Positions 34,641-47,700 of a stretch of 64,000 nt of DNA are shown here, in pieces. The stretch is from Gnetum montanum. Its lineage: Eukaryota; Streptophyta; Gnetopsida; Gnetales; Gnetaceae. The notes beneath the pieces are model-generated. The model did not search any database, was not told the origin of the DNA, and saw only the letters and a list, made by a program, of their open reading frames with translations. Numbering within the stretch: position 1 is the first letter of the stretch; each line of letters opens with the position of its first letter. The position numbers and the translations under genes were made by a program. The stretch is taken from the NCBI GenBank assembly GCA_015680685.1, contig MNCI01026912.1, positions 177,352 to 241,351 on the forward strand. Direction: 5' to 3'.

Positions 34641-34917
34641 TAGAAATTTTAACATCTTAACTAAAGAGGAAATTATGATTTAGCCTTGGTTAACAAGATA
34701 TCCAAAATAAAACTATATACCCCAAAACATGTAACTTTCCATACATATCAAACATCACTCCAACTTAGAAACTCTTAACTCCGTAATATGCATATAACTT
34801 ACCCTACATGTCCAACATCACTTGAACCTCGAATCTCCTGCCTCCATAATAAGCGATACTTGTCAAGTATGAGTCACACCTAGTATTAGAATTAAAATCT
34901 CCTACGAGCGTTAGTAA

Positions 34918-35037
34918 ACAATGAATACGGATATTTTTGGGAAAGTTCGTTATGGTGCAAAGCACTTCGAACTGCAAACAATGAATACGGATATTTTTGG
35001 GAAAGTTCGTTATGGTGCAAAGCACTTAGAACTGCAA
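34918..35037 (+). repeat. 60-bp tandem duplication upstream of the J-protein gene
   Basis: Two adjacent 60-bp units start acaatgaatacgg at 34918 and 34978 and differ at one base (cttcga against cttaga). They end about 365 bp before the ATG of the J-protein gene, in its likely promoter region. The near identity shows the duplication is recent. Confidence 0.95.
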
Positions 35038-35255
35038 ACGTCTCGTGTGCCGTGTATGCCGCCTAAAAGTAACTTTTAATTCCAGTTCCATTCAGGCCGG
35101 GCCAGAAGAAATTTTAGTCTAAAATAATAATAGCAAGTAAAAGGAAATAGGATACGGAAACAGTTCGATGTAACCGAGAAAGAATAAAATAGTAATAAGT
35201 GAAAAGAAGAGCCGAGGAGCAACGGAAGAAACAAGCCACAAATTTTGCCAGTAAC

Positions 35256-35304
35256 GTCTAGAACATTCGGGTGTCTCTGGTAATCTTGAATAATATAATA
35301 TAAT
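35256..35304 (+). promoter_or_regulatory. Heat-shock-element-like site and TATA-like stretch
   Basis: gtctagaacattcgg (35256-35270) contains GAA-nn-TTC, with a GTC in place of a preceding TTC, so it is close to a three-unit heat shock element. ataatataatataattt (35292-35308) may act as a TATA region. Both lie within 150 bp of the start codon of the J-protein gene, a class often induced by heat. This is a pattern match only. Confidence 0.45.
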
Positions 35305-35402
35305 TTGGTGCTGGTTCGGTTCGTCGAGTGAGGGTTGCGGTTACATTTGTCCATCTTATTAAGGCCGAAGGGAGGCTTTTGAGAGAGCAGATAGAAGCAA
35401 AA

Positions 35403-37706
35403 ATGGGCGTAGATTATTACAATGTTTTGAAAGTGGGGAGAAATGCTACAGAGGAAGATTTAAAGAAAGCGTACAGAAAACTTGCTATGAAATGGCATCC
35501 CGACAAAAACCCTAACAACAAGAAAGATGCCGAGGCTAAGTTCAAGCAGATCTCCGAGGCGTATGAGGTAGAAACTTCACTGTCAGTCGGGTGTTGCTTT
35601 TCATTGGAAAATTTGAGAAAGAAATCCGGTGATTATTGATGTAGAATTGCGATTCTGATGTGGAAACTCCTTGTTTATGAACCGCAATATGCGGTGTAAC
35701 AGATAAGGTCTTGTTCACCTGAAATTCGATTGTGCACATGATTGTCTAGGGTTTCCCATTTCCCTCTTCAGGGAGAATAACGGCAATGATAACTTTGTGC
35801 TATTTTAGAGAGATTTTTCATTCTCTTAGGATGATCGTACTCCTGATTATGCAGTTTCTATTTATAGTAGATTTTAACTAAGGAAATCAATGGTTATAAA
35901 TGTTTAGTAAATTTTTTGGGAGAGCTTGATAACTGAAAATGAAAATGCCATGATGTATTTTAGAGCTTTTGTGGCTGGTTTTTTTAAAAAAATTTGCATC
36001 CAGTTTTCCTAATTTAATATTGTCTAATTATATGGGATTTGTTGCAAAGCATTGTTTGAGGACGAATTAGCAGGTTTATTCCTGTGAAAATTCTCTTTTC
36101 TTTTAATGTCCATCACCTGTCGCCTATGTGCATGCAGTTTTTGATAATGTCTAAACTTTTCTCGGTTGCAATTGTCAAAGCATCATTTCTGTTTGGCATA
36201 TAGAATTTGAGGGTTACTTTTATTCTTTCTTCCACCAAGGTATTTACAAGGATGATTTTTGTTTGCTTTTGTGATAAAGCTTAGACAAAATTTAGTGCTG
36301 CATATGATATGTTTATTAAAACACATCTGCGTTTATTAATTACTCTCTTTATTTCGTGTTTTTTAATTGTTCTTGGGATTATTTGTCTTCAAAATGAGCT
36401 CATTTATACACACCTAATATTGCGGTATTTATTATTGTTTTGACTCTGATTCAGCATGTGTTGGATTTAGAATTCTAATGAAGTTTTATATCATAAACAT
36501 AATACACCTGATGTGTTCAGCTAGAGACATTATCATAATTTATAAGGTGCTTTGGCCAAAGCCACTCTTGGTTTATGTGATTCCTGTGCTCGCAATGATA
36601 GGTTTTGTAATGCGTGAAATTGTCAAGCCAAAATGTTTGTTTTTTTTTATTATTATTATCTTTGGAGTTTCAGTTGGCTTAACCTGACTCTTTGAATCAG
36701 GTTTTGAGTGATCCACAAAAGCGGACCATCTATGATCAATACGGAGAAGAAGGTTTGAAGGGTCAGGTGCCTCCACCTGGTGCTGGAGGACAAGGGCCTT
36801 TTGCTAATGGGGCTGGTGGGCCCAACGCTTTTAGATTCAATCCACGAAATGCTGAAGATATTTTTGCAGAATTTTTTGGTAGTGCCAATCCTTTTGGAAT
36901 GGGGGGCTTTGGTGGAATGGGTTCAAGAAGTGCGAGGTTTCAAGAAGGCGGTTTTGGTGGATTTAATGGTTCTGCAGAAAACGTTTTTCGGTCATTTGCT
37001 GAAGGTGCAGCTGGGGGCACTCGCCAAGCAGCTCCTGTTGAAAACAAGCTTCCATGTACGCTTGAAGAGTTGTATAATGGCTCGTCTAGGAAAATGAAAA
37101 TTTCAAGAAATATTGTAGATTCAACAGGGTAAGTATTAAGCTTACAATATCCTGGATGATGCATTTCATGACTTTGATATTGAGGTGTTTAGATCTGGTT
37201 GTCCTCTGATAAGAACATTTTTTTTGTCTGAATCGGACAAACTGGTATTACCTTTTTCCAATCGCAGGAAAATAAATCAAGTAGAAGAGATTTTGACCAT
37301 CGACGTGAAACCTGGATGGAAAAAAGGAACAAAAATTACTTTCCCTAGAAAGGGAAATGAACAACCTGGCGTTGTTCCTGCTGACCTGGTTTTTGTTATT
37401 GATGAGAAGCCACACAGCATGTTCAAAAGGGAAGGCAATGATTTGATTGTCACTAAGAAAATCTCTCTTTTGGAAGCACTTACGGGTAGCACGGTGAATT
37501 TAACAACATTGGATGGAAGAAATCTTAGCATTCCAATTACAGAGGTTGTAAATCCAACCACCGAAAAGTTTGTTCCAAATGAAGGAATGCCTATTGGAAA
37601 AGAACAAGGTAAAAGAGGCAATTTAAGAATTAAATTTGACATCAGATTTCCATCCAGATTGACCTCTGAACAAAAGCAAGGTTTGAAGAGAATTTTGGGG
37701 AGTTAA
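35403..37706 (+). CDS. DnaJ/Hsp40 co-chaperone, class II (DNAJB/SIS1 type), three exons
   Basis: Exons are 35403-35567, 36701-37128 and 37268-37706. Introns of 1133 and 139 bp have GT-AG ends (gtagaa...tcag; gtaagt...gcag). The protein has 343 residues, normal for the family. The J domain covers residues 1-70, with the HPD motif at 32-34 that stimulates Hsp70 ATPase. A G/F-rich linker follows (about 76-160; [17 protein letters not shown]). The C-terminal substrate-binding domains start near 167 and include [11 protein letters not shown] (214-224) and [15 protein letters not shown]. They end in a dimerisation tail, [16 protein letters not shown]. There is no CxxCxGxG zinc finger, so this is class II. 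There is no signal peptide; cytosol or nucleus is expected. The start is set by the conserved MGVDYY; the frame is open further up but without an ATG. It has no in-frame stops, unlike everything around it. Confidence 0.95.
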
Positions 37707-40700
37707 AGCATGTGCTTATGTTTGTAACAGATGAAATGAGGAATCCGAATTTTTATGTTAAGATTTTCGAGTAAACAGGCAAAAGTCTGGTGCTGAAAAT
37801 TCTATTGGTAGTAGCATTGTTTATTCATTTGTTACCCCTAATTGCAGCACGATGCTCTTAATGTATGCTCTTACAAATACATTTACAAATTTTTAATTGC
37901 AATGCCATGTTGGTTATTTTATCTTTATGAAATCCGCCACTCCGTCTTTTTATTTTAATTTAAATGTGAAACTTCGTTATAGTATTTTGCGAGAGGCGCA
38001 CATTACTGGTTAGCTGAAGTTAAATTCTTCCTGCATTTGCTAGGCTAGTGTTATCAACCAGACAAATAGGATCATGACTAAAAGCACTCTTTTCCGTACC
38101 GTGTTTTACAGATTTCTGCTTTACAAAAATGTTTTCTTAATATCTCCTTTGTGTTAACTTGGTTGCATTTTATTAATTAGAAAGCCAGAAATTATGGTCT
38201 CTGTATTTAAAAATATTCCTTTTGGAAGCTGGATGTTTGTTGTATTTAGATTTTTGCGAACATGTTGTATAAAGATTGAAGAAGGAATTTAACAAATTGG
38301 AAGTACTCTTTAACTACAAAGGCTTTTGTGATTATTTTGTGGATTTCAAATTTTCAAAAGATGCTGAAATTGTGTTTGGTGCAAAGGTAACGGAACTGAT
38401 GTTGTAGATAGACGTAAGCATGAGACGCAAGCTTCATTAATGCTTATGAATTTTATATGTTCACAAATGTCTAAGATCTACAATTTTACGAGAATTTCCT
38501 TATGAAATTTTTCTTTTCTTTTAAATTCATTGGGAGTTCTCATTAGAATCACTCCTATAACCTAAAAAGTATTCCCTGTTGCAATCAACCTGGAACTTGA
38601 GAAACCCCTATGCTGAGATTCAACACTGAAAATATCTCATTATCCTAAACCAAGATTAAAATCACCTATCCAAGGGCATTTACTAAAACCAACTCATCTA
38701 CCTAAACCAACTCACTCTCTTTATCTATGTGCTTATGGAAAAAAATAGTTCTACCTTCATTAAAAATTAGAAAGTTTTAAAATGATTTTGAACATTTGCA
38801 TGATAAGTTTTTTTAGTGTATTTTATTTTATATTAAAATGACCACAAAATCAGGCATTTTTAACATGTACTAATGCATATGTATTGCCAATCTCTTCACC
38901 AAGAGAAGATCTACCAAGTTCTACATTATTACAGCCGAACGTTACCCATTTTATAATAATAATTATCGTATCATCTTGTGCTTGTTTCTCAAGTTATGAA
39001 ACATTTTGTGTCCCATGCATGTTTCTCAAGTTATGAGAAGTATTGTGTCCTGTGCTTTTGCTCATCTACCACTAACCTTCCTAAGAGCTTACCTTAATAA
39101 TTTAAAAAAACAAACGTAATCTTCATGAAAAGATGAGAAATCTACAAGACTGTATTGCATGCAATACTCGTATCTAACCTCATTACATATTTGTGCTTGC
39201 AATCTTTTAAGCACTGCAACTGCATTAATAGATATCTTTTGAATTTAGCCACGGGTGACACCGGTAAGAACCTGTGGTATATCAGCACAAAAATGTATAT
39301 ATAACATTCGAACAATAAAATTAAGATACATTTCTCCTATTGTGTTTTGAGGCATCAACGTCTTTTTAAAAACAGTTACAGTTAACCATTTAAGGCGAAA
39401 AATAAGGTATAAGTTTTAATTCTAACAGCATTCATTGTGTAAAATTAAAGCCACAACAGAATTATTACAAAATTAAAGCTTCTCGTACGGAATTATTACA
39501 ACTTGGCATAAGTGATAACCAATGACGAATGAAAATGTTAAACAGTAAATGCCAACAAAACTGTGCATTAAGTGAAACTAAGAGAACGACAAATCATTTC
39601 ATAGTTATACAGCCCGTTAAAATTCGTGTTAGAAACTAGAGCTAGATATTTAGCAGCCTAAAAATCATCTAGTGAGAGTACCGACCGATCTTTGGACATA
39701 TAAGAGAAACGAAACCCTAAATCATTAGAAAATACAAGGAGAAAAACCATACAAGATCTTAAAACATGGTTTGCTGCGCCAAACCAATGCAATGATGCTA
39801 CTAATTGGTGTTATCATGCCAATTTCAAGATAGATGAGCTTTAACACTTAATTATGAGGTACGCCTGGTCACAAAAATAATATTCGTCAGAAATCCAGAA
39901 TTGGTAACATCGGCAGAATATAAACAAAATCAATTATATATAAAATAAATGAACAATGCATTTTTTTATCTCTTTTATATTGAAACTGAATCAACGAACT
40001 TCTGTAAGAGAGTAAGATTCAAAGAGCAAATAGATAGCATATAATTTGAAAGCATTAATCACCAGAATACAATTGTTCATGCAAAGCGGATATAAAGAAG
40101 AGTTCTGAATATTGCCGGTTATAGAAAAGTGTCAGAGAGAGAGAGAGCTGTAAATGCAAACAGGATTGTGTTTAGATGACTAGCAATCCATAGCAATTTG
40201 ACTACAGCCATTTACTATATCTCTGGAGGTGTCATACAGATTGATTGCACCCACAAAGGTTAAAAGCTGTTTTTTTTTTTTTTTGTTTAAAAAAAAAAGA
40301 AAAGAGGATCAAGGTTAAAAGCTGTTAGTAAACTATTCACAGAATTTCAACATTAACCAAGACAACGAAAGGCAACATAGACTTGTAAATTAACCTGTTG
40401 TTTTATGGAATGGCATATTTAAATTGCGATTTGATCTTGTGGTTGAAGTATTTCTTAAAATAATAGTTCTAATTCAAATTTATTTTTTACCAAGAAAAGA
40501 TTATCTTTTTTTTTATGAAAATCAACTAATTTGCTGAACTGTCTGTTGATCTATCAACTGGACCAGAAGCCAGCTATGCTACAAGTACAAAAATGGATTT
40601 TATCACCAATGACTTTGGAAAAATTCAAAGTCTTCAGATTAAAAACCTTTTTTAAGATAGATAAAATTTCTAAGCTGCAGAGAAAGGCATCACGGTAAAA

Positions 40701-43700
40701 GAAAATCTTTTTCATAGATACATGATTATAAAATTGAAGAGCAGATACATAGAATTAACAATAGTCTCGTCAAACTCTTACTTTTAGTTTATACTGTCGA
40801 TGTTATCTTAATTTCAAATTCAATAGAAAAACTACAACAAATGCTTAGTGTTCATGATAACATGAAAGTTGATGTACAGACTAACTAAAATAATGGTCTG
40901 AGGCACACTTAATAAGGAATGCAATTTCACTATTAAAAATGAATAAGTAGACAGCCTTCAATGGAATCAATGTAATAATCAAAGTGTCACAGGTGATATG
41001 AAAGCCTTATTTGCCTTTAAAAATGCATGCACAAATCTGGTCCAACCTGTGATATCCAAAAGCAACTCTCTTATGTTATTGCCCAACTAACTATTCCCTG
41101 TCCCTGTGGGTGCAATGTATGGAGTTGTAAACTCACAAGTAAATATTAGAAACAGGTAGAAAAAATATAAAAGCTCTTTTTTTAAGAAGAATTTAAACTG
41201 ATACGATAAGACACAAGACACTCTGGCCTACACTTATAACGTCTCTAAAATCACATTGGATAAATATTCAAAACAAGTGATGTCAGAAGCCCAAGATAAA
41301 GGACAGTTCCATGAGGGAGTTTTATAACTCAATAAATAGAACATTCAGGTTCTATTTTAGTTTTAAGCAGGTTCAAAAAATCGTGAAGCACAGACTATTT
41401 CACAAACTTTGGGAAAATGTAGAAGGAAAGAAACAATTCTACTTAAATAGTATCAGGGAAGACCTTTAATTCCAAGGAAAACTACTTAACTACTATTCCT
41501 CATCATTTGAGGTGGACAATTGATAGAGCATATATAACATCTTATTATTTGAGAGTTGAGAAAGGTCGATGATTTAAAATTCATCATCAGAACTGAATAT
41601 GTCAACTGTGTAATCCAAACAACATCGAAGATGAACACTACATTCTCCTACAAGGTTCTGCATTTGAGCATATTAACCATAGATCGTACATTACAGTTAC
41701 AATTTTCGTTAATTTGTTCTAAAACTTACCTAAAGCGTATGGTAATTTTGTTACTGATGTTTTAAAAATTCATAGTATGTACATTTCCACTCTCCAAAAA
41801 ATCTAAAGGTTAAACATATGTAATAAAATTTCAGTTTCAATTTTAGAAATTTTAGAAATTAACGGTGAAACTTCTTATAAAGAAAGTTTCAGTTACAATT
41901 TTAAAAACATTATTTCTTGGATACTAGTATCAAGCACTGACCCTGTAGCATTATTATTTGAAAAAAAAAGACCATATAATCTTTCAAAATGTTTATGCCC
42001 TTCGCTGATCTGGGGAAGTCAAATCCTCTATAATTTTAAACATTTCATAAATGAAAATCCAATGTTTAAAAAGAAAATTCAAAGAAGGGAATCATGTGGA
42101 AATGCAATTTGATTCACATTTTTGGCTCAAACCTTGGTATTTTAGAATTGCAAGCCACTAAACCACCAAAAATAAGCCAATGTCTGCATTTTGATCTTTT
42201 TTTTTTTAATAAAAGTAAGCAAAACCATTTTCTAGAAGTTTCGAGTTACAGCTAGTTGAAAAAGATGCATGGACGATTCATACGCAACCATGGGCCTTTC
42301 TTGAATCAGCCCAATGTCAGCATTTTAATTCATCAAAGATAATCAATCTTACTAATTGCAAATATTCATAAACAGCCTGTTTCTATTTATTGAAAAAAAA
42401 TTCATACAACTTTGGCAAAGGTTGGATCATCAAGAAAAGAGTTATTTTTTGTGAGAATCTAATATCCTCAAATTCAAAGCCTTAAATTCTGGAATATGTT
42501 CACTATGAATATGAGCATAATGTGGAAAATAGTCAAACAGGAAATGTCATAGAGAACTTGCTAAAAGTGATAACATTGAGAAAAAAAATCCTTGTTAGAG
42601 AATGAGCTAACCACTTAAGCTACCTCTTATTGGCTCAATTTACCATAACAGCCCTTTTCAGCTATTACCTAAAACGAAACTCAGAAAAATGTGGATGCCA
42701 AAGAATTACGAATACAGTAAACATGATAATAGGCATTCGGAGATGGTCTAAGAGGTAAACCATCAGAAATCAAATGCAATCAAGCCCCTTGGTCATAAAA
42801 AATCCCTAAGGGGCATAAAAAAAATTTGTATCAAATGCAATATGGAAGCCCTTGGCGCAAACCTAGCTTGTCCGCTATCATTGTCCGTGCGCATATTGTT
42901 ATAAGCAAAAGCAATGCAGCCAGTAGCCTATGGGGCAGAAAATATCAGAAATAAACAAAAAGCATTTACAGTAGCCCCTTGGCATAAAATTATCCATATC
43001 CTACTGCCTACAGAAATCATCATTAAAAGAAGTCAACAATTTCATAACCAGATCACTGGACTTTGTAATCGGTTGTAAGACAAAAACGTTATCATTATGT
43101 AAAGCTAATGAAAGGGGCGTAAAAAATTAATCAAATGCAATACAGAAGCCCCTGGGTGCAAACAACCTGTCCACTATCGCCGGGGCTGCCAGCCATTACC
43201 AAAATACATGTGACCGGTTATTTTTTGTAAAACAGCGTGCATATCGTTATAAGCAAAAGCAGTGTGGCCCGTAGCCTATGGGACAGTAAACATCAGAAAT
43301 AAACAAAAAGTATCGAGACAGTAACCCCATGGCACAAAATTAAGCATATCATACTACCTACAGAAATCATCATAAAAAAACAGGCATAAAAATTTCACAA
43401 CCAGATCACGGGACTTTCTAGTCGCTCGAATGGCAAAAATGATACCATTAATGAATATCAAATGAACATTCCCGAAATCGCATTGAATCCATTAAACACA
43501 AGTTCATTACAGAAAGCAGTAAGCATATCTCCTTTATCATACTCGTCATAACAGCTTAATTCAAATCACAGTACAGTACCATCAACCCAACCAACAAACC
43601 AAGCCAAGTAATCCATAAGTACCTATCTACTGCATAAAAAGAAAATGCCCAAAATTAAACCAAAATAAAGTTAACATCTACTGTACGAAACGAAAATGAG

Positions 43701-44480
43701 GAAAAGCATGATAATCAGCATTTTCAATTTACCATGAAGTTACAGATATACCCGAGAGAATACTCTTTGTTAACAAAAATCGGCTAGCATTTTAGCTCAA
43801 AAATATTAAAATTCTGTATTTTTCTGTAAAAAAAAACTTTGCTAAAGCACTTAACTAAGAATCCATCATGACTTCAAAAAGTTATTCACTTCATTAGACT
43901 ACTAATGAAAAAGAAAACCTTTTTGCAACTACAACCAACACATCCTGGTTTTACTTCCTACCGTTGCATGGAAATTTTAATTTCAAGCTAAACTTCAACA
44001 TTTTAAAATTCAACCCTGTTTCAGACAGAAAGGTAAAATTAAAATAGTTCGTTCACCCTATCCATTCAAGTAATTTCACAAAACATGAAAACAATCAACA
44101 AAAAGCATTGAAATTTATTTGTCAAAACGCAGAATGTGTTCAAATCTAACGCAGTTGTGTCATAAGTTGCATTGGGGATCTTGATGCAATTTAAAGTTTA
44201 ATTATCGTATAATATCAGTCAATGAAGCACATGAACCCTACTGTTGGCCATATTAGAACATATTTTAAAAAACGGTACAAAGAAGATTTTATTGACAATA
44301 AATTCAAAATTTGAATGTAACCAAGAGTGTCACAATACATTTCAAACGAAAAACTCTGAATTATATCAAAGAATAGATTTCACTAAACAACACTACAAAA
44401 ATTTATTCAACTAACTACCATCTTGGGCAAGCACTGAACCTTTAGTCTATTGATAGCAAAGTAAATAAACATAAAAGTCT
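37707..44480. other. AT-rich intergenic sequence with no recognisable gene
   Basis: The first few hundred bases are probably the 3' UTR of the J-protein gene. The rest holds short ORFs only and none shows a family motif. Items seen: a T/A tract between 16-bp direct repeats (40256-40326), a short GA repeat near 40135, a partly repeated motif near 38965-39045 (tttctcaagttatga twice), and a diverged 300-bp direct duplication (42800-43435). It could include introns of an unseen gene. Confidence 0.6.
42800..43435. repeat. Diverged direct duplication of about 300 bp
   Basis: The segment at about 42800-43070 recurs at about 43108-43435. Shared words include gttataagcaaaagca, gtagcctatgg, agaaataaacaaaaag, tacagaaatcatcat and aaccagatcac. 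The second copy has about 48 extra bases (near 43175-43225). No coding sense is seen. It may be a tandem duplication of an unknown non-coding repeat. Confidence 0.75.
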
Positions 44481-44759
44481 TATCTTGAGGAATGTTTTTT
44501 TTTTATGGAAAATGATCAAGCGATTTTATTCCAAAAAAATAATGTACAAATGTACACAAAAGATCATCGACAAGAGTCAACACAGCCCATCCATGTGACC
44601 CAACGGTCACCTACAACGTATCACACAATCCCCTACACGCCTGCACATGGCAGCCTTCTCACGCTGCCCGATGCCTCCCACCCCAGTGACTCAACCCATG
44701 TTCCCAAGAGCATAGTACAAACATGACTCGTGTACCCTAAAATACCCAGGACCGCAACA

Positions 44760-47700
44760 CTACTCGTCCGCATCTGTCCCCGAACTACAACGTCCTGCGG
44801 TCTTGGCTAAATGAGGCCCGTATCCCCAACTCTCAGCTGCAGCCGAGGCCTTTGAGGCATCAATGCCAACTGCTGTCAGATGTCCAATTGGTCCCAGTCG
44901 AAGGACTCTTCGCTGGTTCTCTGCTATGAGCTGCACCAGTCCCGTCCAGTGCTCAGAGATCACCGCCTCCATCCACCTGAGGTCTTGCAAGCGTGCTTCG
45001 TTCACCTCTCTTTGGGCCTCTTGCCGCATGTTCCCCCACTTGAGCTACCACCATGCCTGCTCCTCCATCCACGCCTACTCCTCCATCCACACCTGCTCAG
45101 CCACCAAGCAGCACTCTTCCAACAATCGTTCTTCCATTGTTGTGGACATTTTTGCTCCCATGCTCTCCATCTCAGGGCCTTGGTTTTGCTACACCTGTGC
45201 CTCGACAAACATCCCTTGGCATTGCCTTCTTTGATACATGATCATTGGTGCCAAGTGAATGATCAATACACCCCCGCACCACAACACAAGGATTACCCCA
45301 AGGTGCCATCCCAACTGCCTCCTCTATAGAGATTCCTAGAAAAATTGGGGCAAGTTTACTTTGGTGCCCTACCAAATATGCTTGAGAAAAATTAAATGGA
45401 TCCCCACCAATTTGTGGGGTACCCTAATTGCACAAAATACCTCTCCACTAGGAATGCTGCATCCCTCCAAACCCCTTGCAATCCGAACTTCCAAATATGC
45501 CCACTAGCAATCCTGGGAATGTGTCCTATAAAGAACTCCCTTGCAGCATCTTGGGCCCTCGCAACTAACGCCACGATTTCCCTTGCATCTGCCACCCTTA
45601 GCACAACAACCAACGTCTACACTATAATTTCAATCCTCTTGCCCCTGTAGTGTGCGGTGTCTCCCACCTAGCTGTCATAGAACTGTTGAGTAGGCAAGTC
45701 CGACTCTCCCTCCATGCGTTAGAACATCTCCACCCACCCCATCCCTTCAACCAACGCCCATAACTTAGGCAATATGGAGAATTCTGTCCCTGATGGTGCA
45801 AAAAGTAGGCATTGCTCCATGGGCTCTATGGCCTCCTTCCACAACCCACACGCCTCTCAAACCACTGCCAAGACTATAGGAACTAGTTATCACCAGAAAA
45901 TCAAAGCATTCCTGCGTTTCCACAAGACCCACAGTATAGCAAGGTGCAATGAGTCTTCACGGAAATTTGCAGTGGGGGGATAAATTGGTGACCAACCACA
46001 CCACCTGAGAAAACCTACAGTCAAAAATGAGATGAGGCAACGTTTCAAGCACCTCCTAGCAACATGGACAATTGGCATCCATCTGAATCCCTCTCTCTCT
46101 CTCTCTCTCTCTCACAACGTGGCCCTCATTGGCAACGCCCTCTATTTCAGCAACCATCCAAACACCTTGATTTTTTCAGGGAGACAACCCTTCCAAATTT
46201 TAGCCCATCCCTCTTCCTACGGGTACCGGAATTTGATCAATTCCTTTGACTGCTGCCCCAACAATCCAAACTGCTCCACCACAGCAGCATGTCAACAGAA
46301 ATTCTTCCAAAGTTGTGAACACTCCAAATGAGCCTCCCATCGTTGATAATTCCATCACAACATCTACACCCATAGCGCAGCCCCCTCACTCTACCCCATG
46401 TACCTATTCATCAGGCGATGTGTGCCCAATGCCATTTCGTCTCCAAACCCCAAAATACCAATGCCCCTGGCCAGTTTGGGCCATGTTGTAACCATCCACG
46501 ACACCAAGTGCATTTTCCTACCCCCTCTACCTCCAGACCACACAAACTCCCTCACAATGCTATCAATCTTTTGCACCACCGTGGTTGGAGGTGTTGCCAT
46601 GGACACTATAAACCTAGCAATTGCCATCAGGACTGTTGTAGCCAACACCATCTTCCCTTTTCTAGTCAGAAACAGGCCAATCCAAAGTGCGGTCCATTGT
46701 TGTACCCATTCTATCAGTCCCCGCCAAGTCCTCTGCCTATTCCAATCAAAAATAGGCATTCCCAAATACATGTCATGTGCCTAGCCCGACAAAATACCCA
46801 ACAACTATATAATTCTTGCTTCCACCCTTCCCTCCATGTGATTGTAATAGATGTCTGATTTTCCTTTGTTGACTTCTAGGCAAACCTCCCGCTACATCCT
46901 CTCCATTGCCATTAACAAGGCCACAGCTTGCAACACCGCAACCCTAGAAAACACCATTGTATCATCCACATAATGGGCTACCACGTGAACTCCAGCAACC
47001 TGCAATCCTTGCACACCTTCATCAAGGCAACAACCTTTTGAACAAGTCCATGACCATAATAAATAGGAGTGGTGACAACGGATCCCCCTATACCTCAATC
47101 CACATCCTATTCCAGCAAATCCATAGAGCCTCCCATCAATGTCAAGGGAATACCTGCCACTTCATTGCATTTTGAAAACAAAGATTGACAAACTTTACAT
47201 CAAACCCCTTTTCTATCATCGCCATCCTAAGTGCCAACTAGCTTAGTGTCATAGGCCTTGGTTATATCCAGTTTGATGCACATGCCTGGAAATCTAGCCC
47301 TCCTAATTGAGTGCAAGATCTCTTGCAAGTGCAACACCTGGTCCTGCAAGCACCAACCCTTAAAGAACCCCGCTTGATGCTCCCCAACCAACTTCCCCAT
47401 CAATGGTGCAAGCCGTCCAACCAGCGATTTGGAGAAAACACGCAGCAGCATGTTGCAAACCCCAATAGGCCTAAAATGTCCCGATGTTGTTGGGTTTGGA
47501 ACCTTCGGTAACAACACCACCCTATAACAATTGATTTCCCTCCTAATCTACTGCCAACTGAGCATACTATTGTATGCATCCAGCAAATTGGGTCCCACAA
47601 GATCCTCATATTCCCTCAAAAATTCAATTGGCCATCCATCCAGTCCTGAAGCCTTGTTGGATTGCATGGATCTCAAAGCTCGCCGCAACTCCTCCCATGA

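Noticed and set aside
35328-35402. An earlier start for the J-protein in the same open frame
   Set aside because: No ATG occurs upstream in frame; the MGVDYY start at 35403 matches the family.
35568-35639. Read-through of exon 1 giving a 103-residue J-domain protein
   Set aside because: A GT donor at 35568 falls at the exact point where J-domain homology stops and resumes at 36701.
41556-41765. Possible small gene of 69 codons
   Set aside because: No family motif, no splice context, and codon pattern no different from the AT-rich surroundings.
46090-46113. CT microsatellite as a regulatory element
   Set aside because: It is a simple repeat within the LINE ORF2 and is probably slippage.
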